Shown: one piece after another, positions 46,680 to 55,528 of the stretch
Position numbering within the stretch: position 1 is the stretch's first letter
How the letters are laid out: every line of letters starts with the position of its first letter
Origin: Flavobacterium pisciphilum
GTDB taxonomy: Bacteria; Bacteroidota; Bacteroidia; Flavobacteriales; Flavobacteriaceae
Reading direction: 5' to 3'
NCBI RefSeq assembly: GCF_020905345.1
Contig: NZ_JAJJMO010000001.1
Coordinates: 2,356,001-2,420,000, forward strand
DNA length: 64,000 nt
Notes under the pieces: generated by a model
What the model was told of the DNA's origin: nothing
The model's database searches: none
Seen by the model: only the letters and a program-made list of their open reading frames with translations
Made by a program: the position numbers and the translations under genes

Positions 46680-47923
46680 TATCGAATAAATCCTACTCCT
46701 GCTGTTGTATTTGTAGCAGTATCAATTAGGATAAAAGCTCCATTTGATTTATTATCATTGTAAGCATCAAAATATAAAGGCTTACTTAATTTAATATTTA
46801 CTTCTCCTATTTCATTTATCGCTAATTGAGTTGCTGGAGTTGTTCCTGAATAATCTGTTGCGATTGTATTTTTAATACTCTCTACTTTAGCCAAAATTCT
46901 ATTTGTATTATGCTGAACGATATATTTTGTTCCTGGAACTAATTTTTTAGAGTCCATCCAACAAACTGTCGTTGTGATATCTTTCTCTATTTTTGGAAGC
47001 TCTGTTGATTTCACAATCATATCTCCTCTGGTAACATTGATATCATTTTCTAATTCAATTGTTATCGAAGAACCAGCAATTGCTTCGTCAAATTGTTTAT
47101 CAAAAAAGTGAATGTTTTTTACTTTAGATTCTGTTAATGAAGGCAAAACAGTTACAGCATCTCCTACTTTAATTGAATTTCCGTATAATTTACCAGCATA
47201 TCCTCTAAAATCATGATACTCTTCTGTCTTCGGACGAATTACGGTTTGAACTGGAAAACGCGCTTGTCCTTTTTCAAATACATCTGTTGGCTCTAAAGCT
47301 TCTAAATGTTCCAAAACAGTTTGCCCATCGTACCATTTCATGTTTTCAGATTTATCAACAACGTTCCCACCGTTGATAGCACTTAACGGAATGTAACTTA
47401 CATTTTGTTCCTTAAAAGTACTTTTAGCATTTAATGCCTGAAAATCAGCTTTGATTTTATTAAAAACTTCTTCTGAATAATCAACTAAGTCCATTTTGTT
47501 AATCGCAACAATTACCTCTTTTACTCTCAATAAATTATTGATAAAAAAGTGACGGTATGTTTGTTCGATTACTCCTTTTCTAGCATCAATCAAAATGATC
47601 GAAACTTGCGAAGTCGAAGCTCCCGTAACCATGTTACGTGTATATTCTACGTGTCCCGGAGTATCTGCAATAATGTAACTTTTCTTAGCAGTCGAAAAAT
47701 AAATATGTGCTACATCTATAGTAATTCCTTGTTCTCTTTCTGCTACTAATCCATCAGTTGCAAGAGAAAAATCCAAGTAATCATATCCTCTTAGTTTACT
47801 GCTTTTTTCGATTGCTTCGATTTTATCTGTAGTCAATGACTTTGTATCATACAATAATCTTCCGATTAAAGTACTCTTTCCGTCATCTACGCTTCCTGCT
47901 GTTGCTATTTTTAAAACTTCCAT
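46679..47923 (-). CDS. cysN: Sulfate adenylyltransferase subunit 1, GTPase CysN
   Basis: 414 residues. Elongation-factor-like GTPase: P-loop GSVDDGKSTLIGRLLYD, DTPGHVEYTRNM (G3), INKMDLVDY (G4), then two beta-barrel domains. It couples GTP hydrolysis to APS formation by CysD. There is no fused CysC APS-kinase domain, and no cysC is seen, which fits a reductase that acts directly on APS. Upstream is cysD, 101 bases away. Confidence 0.95.
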   Translation of the reverse strand: MEVLKIATAGSVDDGKSTLIGRLLYDTKSLTTDKIEAIEKSSKLRGYDYLDFSLATDGLVAEREQGITIDVAHIYFSTAKKSYIIADTPGHVEYTRNMVTGASTSQVSIILIDARKGVIEQTYRHFFINNLLRVKEVIVAINKMDLVDYSEEVFNKIKADFQALNAKSTFKEQNVSYIPLSAINGGNVVDKSENMKWYDGQTVLEHLEALEPTDVFEKGQARFPVQTVIRPKTEEYHDFRGYAGKLYGNSIKVGDAVTVLPSLTESKVKNIHFFDKQFDEAIAGSSITIELENDINVTRGDMIVKSTELPKIEKDITTTVCWMDSKKLVPGTKYIVQHNTNRILAKVESIKNTIATDYSGTTPATQLAINEIGEVNIKLSKPLYFDAYNDNKSNGAFILIDTATNTTAGVGFIR

Positions 47924-48024
47924 TCTGTATATTTTGTTTCAAGTTTAGTTTCAAGTTGATTGACATTGAACTAAAGTTTAAAATTTATTTTTTGCTTTTT
48001 ACTTTTTACAATTAACCGTTTCGA

Positions 48025-48924
48025 TTAAAAGTAACCTTGTTGTTTTCTTTTTTCCATTGCTGCTTCAGAACGTTTATCGTCAATTCTAGCCCCTCTTTCA
48101 GAAATTGTAGAGGTTCTGATTTCTCCAACTACTTCCTGAATTGTTGCTGCATACGAATCAACTGCTGCTGTACAAGTCATATCACCAACAGTTCTAAAAC
48201 GAACAATTCTTTCTTCGATTTGCTCATCTTCCTCCTGATATACAAATTCTGAATGTGACCATATTAAACCGTCTCTCAAGAAAACTTTACGTTTGTGTGA
48301 AAAGTAAATAGATGGAATTTCAATTTTTTCTTGCTCTATATAACTCCAAACATCTAATTCAGTCCAGTTTGAAATTGGGAAAACACGTACGTTTTGTCCA
48401 TTTTCAATTTTCCCATTTAGAATATCAAATAACTCTGGGCGTTGATTTTTTTCATCCCATTGTCCAAAATCATCACGAACAGAAAAAATACGTTCTTTAG
48501 CTCTTGCTTTTTCTTCATCTCTACGCGCACCACCAATACAAGCATCAAATTTGAATTCTTCAATAGCGTCCAAAAGTGTGGTAGTCTGCAAGCTGTTTCT
48601 ACTAGAATATTTACCTGTTTCTTCTACAACTTTCCCTTCGTCAATAGCATCTTGAACATTTCTTACGATCAATTCCAATCCCAACTCTTCTACTAATTTA
48701 TCTCTAAATTCAATTGTTTCAGGAAAGTTATGCCCTGTATCAACATGCAATAATGGGAACGGAATTTTAGCTGGGAAAAATGCTTTTTGTGCTAAACGTA
48801 CTAAAGTAATCGAATCTTTTCCTCCAGAAAAAAGTAAGACTGGTTTATCAAATTGTGATATTACTTCTCTGAAAATGTATATTGCTTCACTCTCTAAAGC
48901 ATTTGTTTTTAATACTGAACTCAT
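48025..48924 (-). CDS. cysD: Sulfate adenylyltransferase subunit 2
   Basis: 299 residues of the PP-loop ATPase family. The PP-loop is LLFSGGKDSITLVRLA; VDTGHNFPETIEFRD, GGARRDEEKARAKERIFS and FPISNWTELDVWSYI are typical of CysD. With CysN it converts sulfate and ATP to adenosine 5'-phosphosulfate. It lies between cysH and cysN in one minus-strand unit. Confidence 0.96.
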   Translation of the reverse strand: MSSVLKTNALESEAIYIFREVISQFDKPVLLFSGGKDSITLVRLAQKAFFPAKIPFPLLHVDTGHNFPETIEFRDKLVEELGLELIVRNVQDAIDEGKVVEETGKYSSRNSLQTTTLLDAIEEFKFDACIGGARRDEEKARAKERIFSVRDDFGQWDEKNQRPELFDILNGKIENGQNVRVFPISNWTELDVWSYIEQEKIEIPSIYFSHKRKVFLRDGLIWSHSEFVYQEEDEQIEERIVRFRTVGDMTCTAAVDSYAATIQEVVGEIRTSTISERGARIDDKRSEAAMEKRKQQGYF

Positions 48925-49028
48925 TATTTTTTATTTAAAGTTTAAAAAATCGAGGTTATTGTGAGCTACCTTAAAATCTTTCAAACTATTATTTATTCTC
49001 TTGTTTTTTGTCTTTTATTCTGTAATCT

Positions 49029-49739
49029 CTATTCTTTCTTTGCGCTATGCAAACCACATTCTTTATGACTGGATTCCCAGTACCATCTTCCTGCTCTAAT
49101 ATCTTCTTCTGGCAAAATTGCTCTTGTGCATGGTGCACAACCTATACTTACAAACCCCTTTTTGTGTAATGCATTTTGGGGTACACTATGTTCTTGTAAA
49201 TAATCTTCTACTTCCTGTAAAGACCATTTTAATAATGGATTGAATTTGATTATTTCGAAATTTCCATCATATTCAAACAGTTGTAAATCATTTCTATTCT
49301 CAGATTGTTCTGCTCGTAAACCTGTAATCCAAACTGCATTTCCTGCTAAAGCTTTTTTAAGAGGAACCACTTTACGAATAAAACAACATTCTTTTCTGTT
49401 CTCAACCGATTCATAAAAGCTATTTGGTCCTTTGGTTTTTAGCAAATTTTCTACAGCCGTTGCTTCTGGAAAATAAACTTCAATATGTTTTTTATACTTC
49501 TTTAATGTTCTGTGAAAAACATCGTATGTTTCCTGAAATAATCTACCTGTATCTAATGTGAAAATGGTAATATCAATATTGTTTTTAGCAATAAAGTCGG
49601 TAATAACCTGATCTTCCTGACCAAATGAAGTCGAAAAAACGACTTTGTCCTTATATTCATTAGCCAAAAAAGACAATGTTTCTTCTAAAGAAAAGTCCTT
49701 TGTTTTAACTAATAAAGATGTAATATCTGTTGCACTCAT
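49029..49739 (-). CDS. cysH: Assimilatory APS/PAPS reductase with 4Fe-4S cysteines
   Basis: 236 residues. The substrate motif VFSTSFGQEDQVI is followed by a tandem cysteine pair in RKECCFIRK, CAPC, and the C-terminal catalytic ECGLH. The CC...CxxC set is diagnostic of the 4Fe-4S type that usually reduces APS rather than PAPS. The lack of an APS kinase in the cluster agrees with APS as substrate. Product is sulfite for the siroheme reductase. Confidence 0.93.
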   Translation of the reverse strand: MSATDITSLLVKTKDFSLEETLSFLANEYKDKVVFSTSFGQEDQVITDFIAKNNIDITIFTLDTGRLFQETYDVFHRTLKKYKKHIEVYFPEATAVENLLKTKGPNSFYESVENRKECCFIRKVVPLKKALAGNAVWITGLRAEQSENRNDLQLFEYDGNFEIIKFNPLLKWSLQEVEDYLQEHSVPQNALHKKGFVSIGCAPCTRAILPEEDIRAGRWYWESSHKECGLHSAKKE

Positions 49740-49764
49740 ATTCTTAATGTTTTCTAAATAATCC

Positions 49765-50667
49765 TTACAATAATTTAGATAATGTTTTTAAACTCAAAAG
49801 GATAATTAATATTCCTACTGCCACCATCATTGGTTTTCTTTTAATCTTATTTACTAAGAAAGCAGCAAGAGGAGCAGCGATTACGCCACCCAAAATCAAA
49901 CCTATAATAACTTGCCATCCATGGATTCCTCCAAAAAGCATAAATGTTACCCCACTTGCAAATGAAACTGCAAACTCAGCAGCGTTAACTGATCCAATTG
50001 TATAGCGAGGATTTCTACCTCTTCCTAACAATGTAGAAGTTACAATTGGCCCCCAACCTCCACCTCCAACAGAATCCATAAATCCTCCGAAGGTTGCTAG
50101 AATCCCAAGACGCTTGGTTTTCTTTTTAATTATATTTTTATTTAATGCTTTTCTGATAATTATAATTGCCAATACAATCATATAAACCGCAATAAATGGC
50201 TTTATAACATCGCCGTCAATTACATCTGATAATAGATAAGCTCCTGTAATTGACCCCAAAACTCCTGGTATCAATAAGTTCTTAACCAATTTTTTGTTGA
50301 TATTTCCAAACTTATGATGTGATATCGCTGACGCTCCAGTGGTAAACATCTCGGCTACGTGAACCCCACCGCTACTAACTACTGGAGAAACTCCATAAGC
50401 CAATAAAAAAGATGTTGATGTTGCTCCATAACCCATACCTAATGTTCCATCTACTAACTGAGCAAAAGCACCAATTAAGAAAAACACTAAAAACTCTTGA
50501 TTAAATCCATCTAGGAAAGCTTGCCAAGAAAACTCTGCATGATGATTATAAATTAATACTGAAATCAAACCCAACAATAAAACAGCAGGAATAATTACCC
50601 ATAATTGTTTCGAAAACGATCCGCCTGATTTTATCGCTACGGTATTTAATTCCAACTCTTTTTCCAT
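49765..50667 (-). CDS. TSUP family sulfite/sulfate transporter (TauE/SafE)
   Basis: 300 residues with about eight membrane helices after a short cytoplasmic N terminus. VDGTLGMGYGATSTSFLLA and the repeated GGFMDSVGGGGWGPIVTSTLLG are TSUP signatures. It opens the cysH-cysD-cysN-sulfite-reductase unit, so sulfate import or sulfite handling is likely. The direction of transport cannot be read from sequence. A palindrome lies in its leader. Confidence 0.88.
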   Translation of the reverse strand: MEKELELNTVAIKSGGSFSKQLWVIIPAVLLLGLISVLIYNHHAEFSWQAFLDGFNQEFLVFFLIGAFAQLVDGTLGMGYGATSTSFLLAYGVSPVVSSGGVHVAEMFTTGASAISHHKFGNINKKLVKNLLIPGVLGSITGAYLLSDVIDGDVIKPFIAVYMIVLAIIIIRKALNKNIIKKKTKRLGILATFGGFMDSVGGGGWGPIVTSTLLGRGRNPRYTIGSVNAAEFAVSFASGVTFMLFGGIHGWQVIIGLILGGVIAAPLAAFLVNKIKRKPMMVAVGILIILLSLKTLSKLL

Positions 50668-50693
50668 ATTCCTAGTATGCGTTTTTATTTTAA

Positions 50694-50722
50694 AATCTAT
50701 TACCCTATCGGGTTACTAGATT
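50694..50722 (-). promoter_or_regulatory. Near-perfect palindrome in the leader of the sulfate assimilation unit
   Basis: Half sites AATCTATTACCC and AATCTAGTAACC (minus strand) face each other around CGATA, matching at 10 of 14 positions per half. It starts at the predicted transcription start and would block initiation if bound. The Rrf2 regulator at 51830-52240 is the obvious candidate protein. Confidence 0.6.
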
Positions 50723-50728
50723 ACAATG

Positions 50729-50757
50729 CAAAATTAATACTTATTTCTAAATATCAA
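50729..50757 (-). promoter_or_regulatory. Promoter of the sulfate assimilation unit
   Basis: Minus-strand TTG (50755-50757) and TAATTTTG (50729-50736) are separated by 18 bases, matching the Bacteroidota consensus. Predicted start near 50722. Confidence 0.65.
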
Positions 50758-50977
50758 AACAATATTTGATTTTTTTACACCTCTTATTATCTTATAGTTA
50801 CACATAAGCCTCTTTAAGTAATTAACCAAATTGATTTTAAAAACAAAAAACGCAATTATCTATAAATCAACAATATAAAGATACGACTCTTTTTTATTTT
50901 TAAAATACATTTTCTAATGTCTACCATATCTATAGGATAATTATGAAATAGTTATTATTTTTACGGAAATTTTATTT

Positions 50978-51760
50978 ATGGATTTTCAAATAGGACTTGT
51001 AATTGCAGGTTTACTTGTGGGCTTTGTGGTTGGATTAACAGGTGTTGGAGGCGGTTCTTTAATGACTCCAATTTTATTATGGTTTGGTATCCCCCCGACA
51101 ACTGCAGTAGGTACTGATTTGTTATATGCAGCATTTACCAAAATGGGTGGCGTATTTGTACACCACAAAAAAGGCAACATAAATTGGTCTATTACAGGCT
51201 GGCTTACTCTAGGCAGTGTTCCAGCAGCCTTACTCACGCTATGGATATTAAATAGTATTAAAACTGACATTACAACTATAAACGCTGTAATAAAATATAG
51301 CTTAGGCTGGGCGTTACTTTTTACATCAATAGCCATTTTATTCAAAAAGAAACTATTAGTGTTTTCACAAAAACATGCGGGAGACAAATTTCATAGCGAA
51401 AGCAGAACTCAAAACCTATTAACGGTTGCAATTGGCATATTATTAGGAGCAACGGTAACACTTACTTCGATAGGTGCAGGCGCTTTAGGTACAGTTACAT
51501 TATTCTTTCTTTACCCTCTTTTACCAACACCTCGCTTAGTAGGAACTGAGATTGCACATGCTGTTCCACTTACCCTTGTTGCAGGAATAGGTCATGCCTC
51601 AATGGGTAATTTAGATTTAACTTTATTAGCTCAATTATTAATGGGGTCACTTCCTGGAATTTTCATAGGAAGTATGTTAAGCGGAAAAGTACCTGATTTA
51701 TTTCTAAGAAATGCCATCGCTGTAATGCTTTTTTTAGCTGGATACAAATTGATTTTTTAG
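50978..51760 (+). CDS. TSUP family transporter (TauE/SafE), second copy
   Basis: 260 residues with seven to eight helices. VVGLTGVGGGSLMTPIL at residues 15-31 and the internal repeat TLTSIGAGALGTVTLFFLYPL mark the TSUP family. It is divergent from the first TSUP gene and convergent with the Rrf2 gene, so it has separate expression. The two TSUP proteins differ in N terminus and length and may serve different steps, for instance sulfate entry and sulfite export; this is inference. Confidence 0.87.
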   Translation: MDFQIGLVIAGLLVGFVVGLTGVGGGSLMTPILLWFGIPPTTAVGTDLLYAAFTKMGGVFVHHKKGNINWSITGWLTLGSVPAALLTLWILNSIKTDITTINAVIKYSLGWALLFTSIAILFKKKLLVFSQKHAGDKFHSESRTQNLLTVAIGILLGATVTLTSIGAGALGTVTLFFLYPLLPTPRLVGTEIAHAVPLTLVAGIGHASMGNLDLTLLAQLLMGSLPGIFIGSMLSGKVPDLFLRNAIAVMLFLAGYKLIF

Positions 51761-51776
51761 ACTAAAAATTTAAACA

Positions 51777-51813
51777 TAAAAAAAGACCATTTCAATGAAA
51801 TGGTCTTTTTTTA
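51777..51813. terminator. Bidirectional terminator between TSUP and Rrf2 genes
   Basis: AAAAAAGACCATTTCA / TGAAATGGTCTTTTTT, T-rich on both strands between convergent genes. Confidence 0.9.
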
Positions 51814-51829
51814 TTTATCTATATCTTAT

Positions 51830-52240
51830 TTAAAAAGCAATATCTGCTAGAGAATTATTCTCCAAAACTTTTAAAGTATTATCTCTAATTTCTGTCATTA
51901 AACGTCTTGCAGCACATCTCGCTTCATCTTCACAATCATCACATTTTTCATAAAAATTATGACTTGCGCATGGAAGCAATGCAATTGGCCCTTCGAGAAT
52001 ACGATATACCTTTGCCATGCTAATGTCTTTAGGATCTTTTATTAAGTAGTAACCACCACCTTTTCCTTTTTTGGCTCCAAGAAACCCAGAATTACGAAGC
52101 AACAACAAGATACTCTCTAGAAATTTTATAGAAATATTTTCACTTCTAGCAATTTCAGCAATTTGCACAGGAGTTTGATCTTCCTGTCGAGCCAAAAAAG
52201 TAAGTGCTTTAATTCCGTATTTTGTTTTCTTTGAAAGCAT
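51830..52240 (-). CDS. Rrf2 family transcriptional regulator with four clustered cysteines
   Basis: 136 residues. The winged helix is KYGIKALTFLARQ...IAEIARSENISIKFLESILLLL (residues 6-45), then GFLGAKKGKGGGYYL, the Rrf2 wing. Near residues 90-112 a cluster C-x8-C-x2-C-x5-C could bind an iron-sulfur cluster, with one more cysteine than the usual three of IscR. Its location next to the sulfate genes suggests a CymR/CysR-like repressor of sulfate assimilation, responding to cysteine or cluster status. The palindrome at 50694-50722 may be its site. Confidence 0.9.
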   Translation of the reverse strand: MLSKKTKYGIKALTFLARQEDQTPVQIAEIARSENISIKFLESILLLLRNSGFLGAKKGKGGGYYLIKDPKDISMAKVYRILEGPIALLPCASHNFYEKCDDCEDEARCAARRLMTEIRDNTLKVLENNSLADIAF

Positions 52241-52369
52241 TTTAAAATTATTTTAAGATTGCTAATTAAAAACGATCGCTTTTTGATGAATTAAAATCTT
52301 ATTGTCGCTACGTCTTTTTGCAACAACAAAAATATACTTTTTGAGTGAAGAATAACAAAAGAATAAAAA

Positions 52370-52900
52370 TCAATCTAAAACTTGTAGAATTTCACTACAA
52401 ATTAAAGAGGCCTTTTCTTCTTCTAAATACAATTGATGATTAGCGTTTTCAAAAATATAATTTGAAACTTTTAAATCTAAAAACCATTTTGTATTTGGTA
52501 TGTTTAAATCTTTCTCCCCAAAATACATTTTAATTTTACAATTTGGAATTTCAGTTTCAAAACGCAATCTTGTTGATGAGACTGTAAACAACCAATCTAC
52601 TTTTAATCCCTTTAAACAAGATTTCCACGCAATTGTTCCTCCAATACTAAATCCCAAAACAACTACTTTCTCTCTTTCAAGATTCAATAAATTTTCAACT
52701 GCTTTGTCAATTCCTCCGTTTAAAAATTGATTATGAATGCTCGTTTCATCAAAATCACTTACATCAATATCAGCCAACTTAAGAACATCATAATATTGAA
52801 TATCAAATTTAGATTCTACTATTTCGATATAATAATTAATCCATTTTGGACTTACACCACCAAATAAATCCGACAAAATAATCAATCTTGGTTTTATCAT
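52370..52900 (-). CDS. Small alpha/beta hydrolase
   Basis: 176 residues. VVLGFSIGGTIAWKS carries the nucleophile elbow GxSxGG (about residue 82), and the late NANHQLYLEEE supplies the histidine. The overall size fits a minimal lid-less hydrolase. The substrate is unknown. It sits between the Rrf2 gene and metZ and shows no sulfur-specific features. Confidence 0.75.
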   Translation of the reverse strand: MIKPRLIILSDLFGGVSPKWINYYIEIVESKFDIQYYDVLKLADIDVSDFDETSIHNQFLNGGIDKAVENLLNLEREKVVVLGFSIGGTIAWKSCLKGLKVDWLFTVSSTRLRFETEIPNCKIKMYFGEKDLNIPNTKWFLDLKVSNYIFENANHQLYLEEEKASLICSEILQVLD

Positions 52901-52954
52901 AATTTAAACTCTAGAAGCTAAAACTCATTTTTTATCAAAGCAAAATTCCAGATA

Positions 52955-52991
52955 CTAAAAAGGGCTATCCAAAACAAATAGCCCTTTTTAT
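52955..52991 (-). terminator. Terminator after metZ
   Basis: AAAAAGGGCTAT / ATAGCCCTTTTT stem with a nine-base loop, T-run on the minus strand. Confidence 0.88.
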
Positions 52992-53008
52992 CTTTCCTAA
53001 GATTATAT

Positions 53009-54181
53009 TTAAGATAGTGCTTGCTCTAAATCAGCAATTACATCTTTTACCGTTTCCAAACCAACAGAAACACGCACTAAACCTTGTGTGATACCTACTG
53101 CTAATTGATCTTCTTCAGACAATTTACTATGCGTAGTTGAAGCTGGATGCGTAACAATTGTTCTTGTATCGCCAATATTAGCTGACAATGAACATAATTT
53201 TATTTTATTCAAAAATTTTCTACCAGCTTCTATTCCTCCATTAATCTCAAAAGCAATAATATTTCCACCTAAAAGCATTTGTTTTTTGGCGATTTCATAT
53301 TGTGGGTGCGATTTCAAGAATGGGTATTTTATACTTTTCACACTTGGATGTCCTTCAAGGAACTCAGCAACTTTTAATGCATTTTCACAATGTTTCTCAA
53401 CACGCACAACCAAAGTTTCTAAACTTTTAGATAAAATCCAAGCATTAAAAGGAGACAATGCCGGACCTGTATTTCTTGAAAACAAATAAATCTGTCTTAT
53501 TAAATCTTCATTTCCAACTGTTACTCCTCCTAAAACACGACCTTGACCATCAATTAATTTAGTAGCAGAATGCACTACCAAATGCGCTCCGTGTTTTATA
53601 GGCTGCTGAATGTATGGTGTTGCAAAACAGTTATCAATGATTAAAATCAAATTGTGTTTCTTAGCAATTGTTCCTAACAACTCCAAATCGATTACATCAA
53701 CTCCAGGGTTTGTAGGCGACTCAGCATACAATATTTTTGTATTGGGTTTAATAAAACTCTCAATAGTTTCAGGTTTATTAATATCAAAATACGAAGTCTC
53801 AATATTCCACTTTGGGAAATAGGTAACAAACAACGCATGAGTTGAACCAAAAACACTACTTGCAGACACAATATGGTCACCTGCATTTAATAAAGCTGCA
53901 AAAGTAGAATACACCGCTGCCATTCCAGTTGCAAAAGCATAACCCGCTTCTGCCCCTTCCATTTTGCAAATTTTATCTACAAACTCAGTTGTGTTTGGAT
54001 TGCTAAAACGGCTGTAAATATTTCTTTCTTTTTCTTCTGTAAAAGAAGCTCGCATATCTTCGGCATCTTCAAATACAAAACTTGATGATAAGTACAATGG
54101 CACCGAATGCTCTAAATACTGTGATCTTTCTAATTGTGTTCTTATGGCTTGAGTTTCAAAGCCAAATTCTTGTTCGTTCAT
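53009..54181 (-). CDS. metZ: Cys/Met metabolism PLP enzyme, probably O-succinyl/acetylhomoserine sulfhydrylase MetZ
   Basis: 390 residues of the trans-sulfuration PLP family. The Schiff-base lysine is in HSATKLIDGQGRVLGG; YSRFSNPNTTEFVDKICKMEGAE and AFATGMAAVYSTFAALL are typical. DGQGR after the lysine and SPFNAWILSKSLETL fit the MetZ branch better than cystathionine beta-lyase. It would join sulfide to activated homoserine, giving homocysteine. metY (61395-62687) is a second such enzyme. MetB-type cystathionine synthase activity is the main alternative. Confidence 0.85.
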   Translation of the reverse strand: MNEQEFGFETQAIRTQLERSQYLEHSVPLYLSSSFVFEDAEDMRASFTEEKERNIYSRFSNPNTTEFVDKICKMEGAEAGYAFATGMAAVYSTFAALLNAGDHIVSASSVFGSTHALFVTYFPKWNIETSYFDINKPETIESFIKPNTKILYAESPTNPGVDVIDLELLGTIAKKHNLILIIDNCFATPYIQQPIKHGAHLVVHSATKLIDGQGRVLGGVTVGNEDLIRQIYLFSRNTGPALSPFNAWILSKSLETLVVRVEKHCENALKVAEFLEGHPSVKSIKYPFLKSHPQYEIAKKQMLLGGNIIAFEINGGIEAGRKFLNKIKLCSLSANIGDTRTIVTHPASTTHSKLSEEDQLAVGITQGLVRVSVGLETVKDVIADLEQALS

Positions 54182-54256
54182 TGTGTGTTTTTTTGTTTTT
54201 CTAGTTTAAAGTTTCAGGTTCTGGTAATAACCAAAATCAGACTTTATATAATTAAA

Positions 54257-54682
54257 CTATAGTGATACGTTGTTTAAAACAACTTTGTATTTAATTGTAG
54301 CTGTAGGCTCAACTGTTTTTGCAACCGAACAGTATTTCTCAAAAGAAAGTTGTGCAGCACGTTGTGCTTTTTCTGGATTAATATCTCCCTCTAAGTAAAA
54401 AACCACAAAGATTTCTTTAAAAGGTTTTGCCTCTCCAACTTGTACACGTTCACCCTCTACCTCAGCTTTAAATGAAGTTATTTCCTGACGTTGCTTCTTT
54501 AAAATTGAAATCATATCAATTGCGCTACAACCTGCAACTCCCATCAATACAAGTTCCATTGGACTTGCTCCTAAATCACTTCCACCAAATTCGGCTCTAC
54601 TATCTACATCAACTACATGTCCACGTTCATTTTTGAGCTTAAAATGAAACGCATCGTTTACTCTGTCTAAGGTTACTTTCAT
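54257..54682 (-). CDS. OsmC family protein
   Basis: 141 residues. The OsmC fold is shown by DVDSRAEFGGSDLGASPMELVLMGVAGCSAIDMISIL, carrying one cysteine near residue 52, and ends with SFEKYCSVAKTVEPTA bearing the second cysteine. These two cysteines form the thiol peroxidase centre of OsmC/Ohr proteins. It is 75 bases upstream of metZ on the same strand and may be cotranscribed, giving peroxide protection or thiol handling in the methionine unit. Confidence 0.88.
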   Translation of the reverse strand: MKVTLDRVNDAFHFKLKNERGHVVDVDSRAEFGGSDLGASPMELVLMGVAGCSAIDMISILKKQRQEITSFKAEVEGERVQVGEAKPFKEIFVVFYLEGDINPEKAQRAAQLSFEKYCSVAKTVEPTATIKYKVVLNNVSL

Positions 54683-54696
54683 GTTTTTTGTTTTTT

Positions 54697-54888
54697 TTAT
54701 TCTATATCTGAATCAAAATTTCTCACTTCTTCTATAACATTGATTTTATTCTCTATATCGATATGTAAACATTTACTAAGTAAAATTATAATACCTATGG
54801 CCCATATAATAACAATAATCCAAGTTGCTTCTTTTGATGTATATCTTGGCTTATTATTTTCATCAACACCTTTTATAAAATTTTTAAT
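54697..54888 (-). CDS. Predicted 63-residue single-pass membrane protein, non-canonical start
   Basis: An open minus-strand frame with protein-like composition: a charged N terminus (NFIKGVDENNKPRYTSKEA), one hydrophobic helix (TWIIVIIWAIGIIILL, about residues 22-37) and an acidic tail ending RNFDSDIE. No ATG, GTG or TTG lies in frame; after the upstream stop, ATT at 54888 is the best start. It could be a true small gene with an ATT start, or a decayed one. It lies between the OsmC and 54937 genes. Confidence 0.4.
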   Translation of the reverse strand: MKNFIKGVDENNKPRYTSKEATWIIVIIWAIGIIILLSKCLHIDIENKINVIEEVRNFDSDIE

Positions 54889-54936
54889 CTTTTTTTAAAT
54901 TTAATGATGATACTTCTTTAACAAAGCAAAAACAAT

Positions 54937-55494
54937 TTATTTATCTTTTTTATCTAATTTATTCCAATACTCCAGAATTTTGGCCTTATAGATTTCACTC
55001 AAAGAATCAAAATTAGAGGAGAATTTATCAGTCTCAAAATTATCCGAGACACTCGATTCTATAGTGTAAAGCTGCTCTTTTTGCGAAAAAATCAAATGAA
55101 CTGACTGCTGTTTGAAATTAGCATCATAAAGTCCATAAATAAAAAGGGCATCAATACTTTTATCTTTATCAAAATCCCAAAATGCTTTTCTACTTCCCCA
55201 AGCCGAAATGATTCCGCTATGATTTACTTCGAGAATAGATTTCACAACCCATTTATCATTAACTTTTGTAAACCGCTGAAAATACATTTTATCAGGATTT
55301 GCATTTTTTTCTATCTTCGAAAAAACAAATACATTATCCTCATTTCCTGGAGAGTTCACCTCATCTATTTGAATTGCTCTAACTCCTTTGTATGGAAAAA
55401 CTTCTTGCGTATAACTGTCTTTGTTTCTAACAATACTCGAAACTTGGGCTGTAATTACATTAGTAACTAATAAAAGTAAAAAAAGTTTTTTCAT
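54937..55494 (-). CDS. Secreted protein of unknown function
   Basis: 185 residues from MKKLFLLLLVTNVITA-Q at 55494, a clear signal peptide; a longer frame from 55527 would extend back to the thrA stop and is less likely. The mature part is mostly beta and includes YKGVRAIQIDEVN, VFVFSKIEKN, WGSRKAFWDFDKDKSIDALFIYGLYD, which suggests a small periplasmic or surface protein. It follows thrA by 35 bases and could be read as part of that unit, but no role in methionine synthesis is evident. Confidence 0.7.
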   Translation of the reverse strand: MKKLFLLLLVTNVITAQVSSIVRNKDSYTQEVFPYKGVRAIQIDEVNSPGNEDNVFVFSKIEKNANPDKMYFQRFTKVNDKWVVKSILEVNHSGIISAWGSRKAFWDFDKDKSIDALFIYGLYDANFKQQSVHLIFSQKEQLYTIESSVSDNFETDKFSSNFDSLSEIYKAKILEYWNKLDKKDK

Positions 55495-55528
55495 CTTTTT
55501 AATATGTGAATTTAATGATTCTCGCAAA

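Larger units (their letters stand above)
50668..50977. other. Divergent intergenic region of the two TSUP genes
   Basis: 310 bases, AT-rich. It contains the promoter and operator-like palindrome of the minus-strand sulfate unit (50694-50757). The plus-strand gene starts at 50978; its promoter is not obvious. No gene is seen. Confidence 0.5.
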
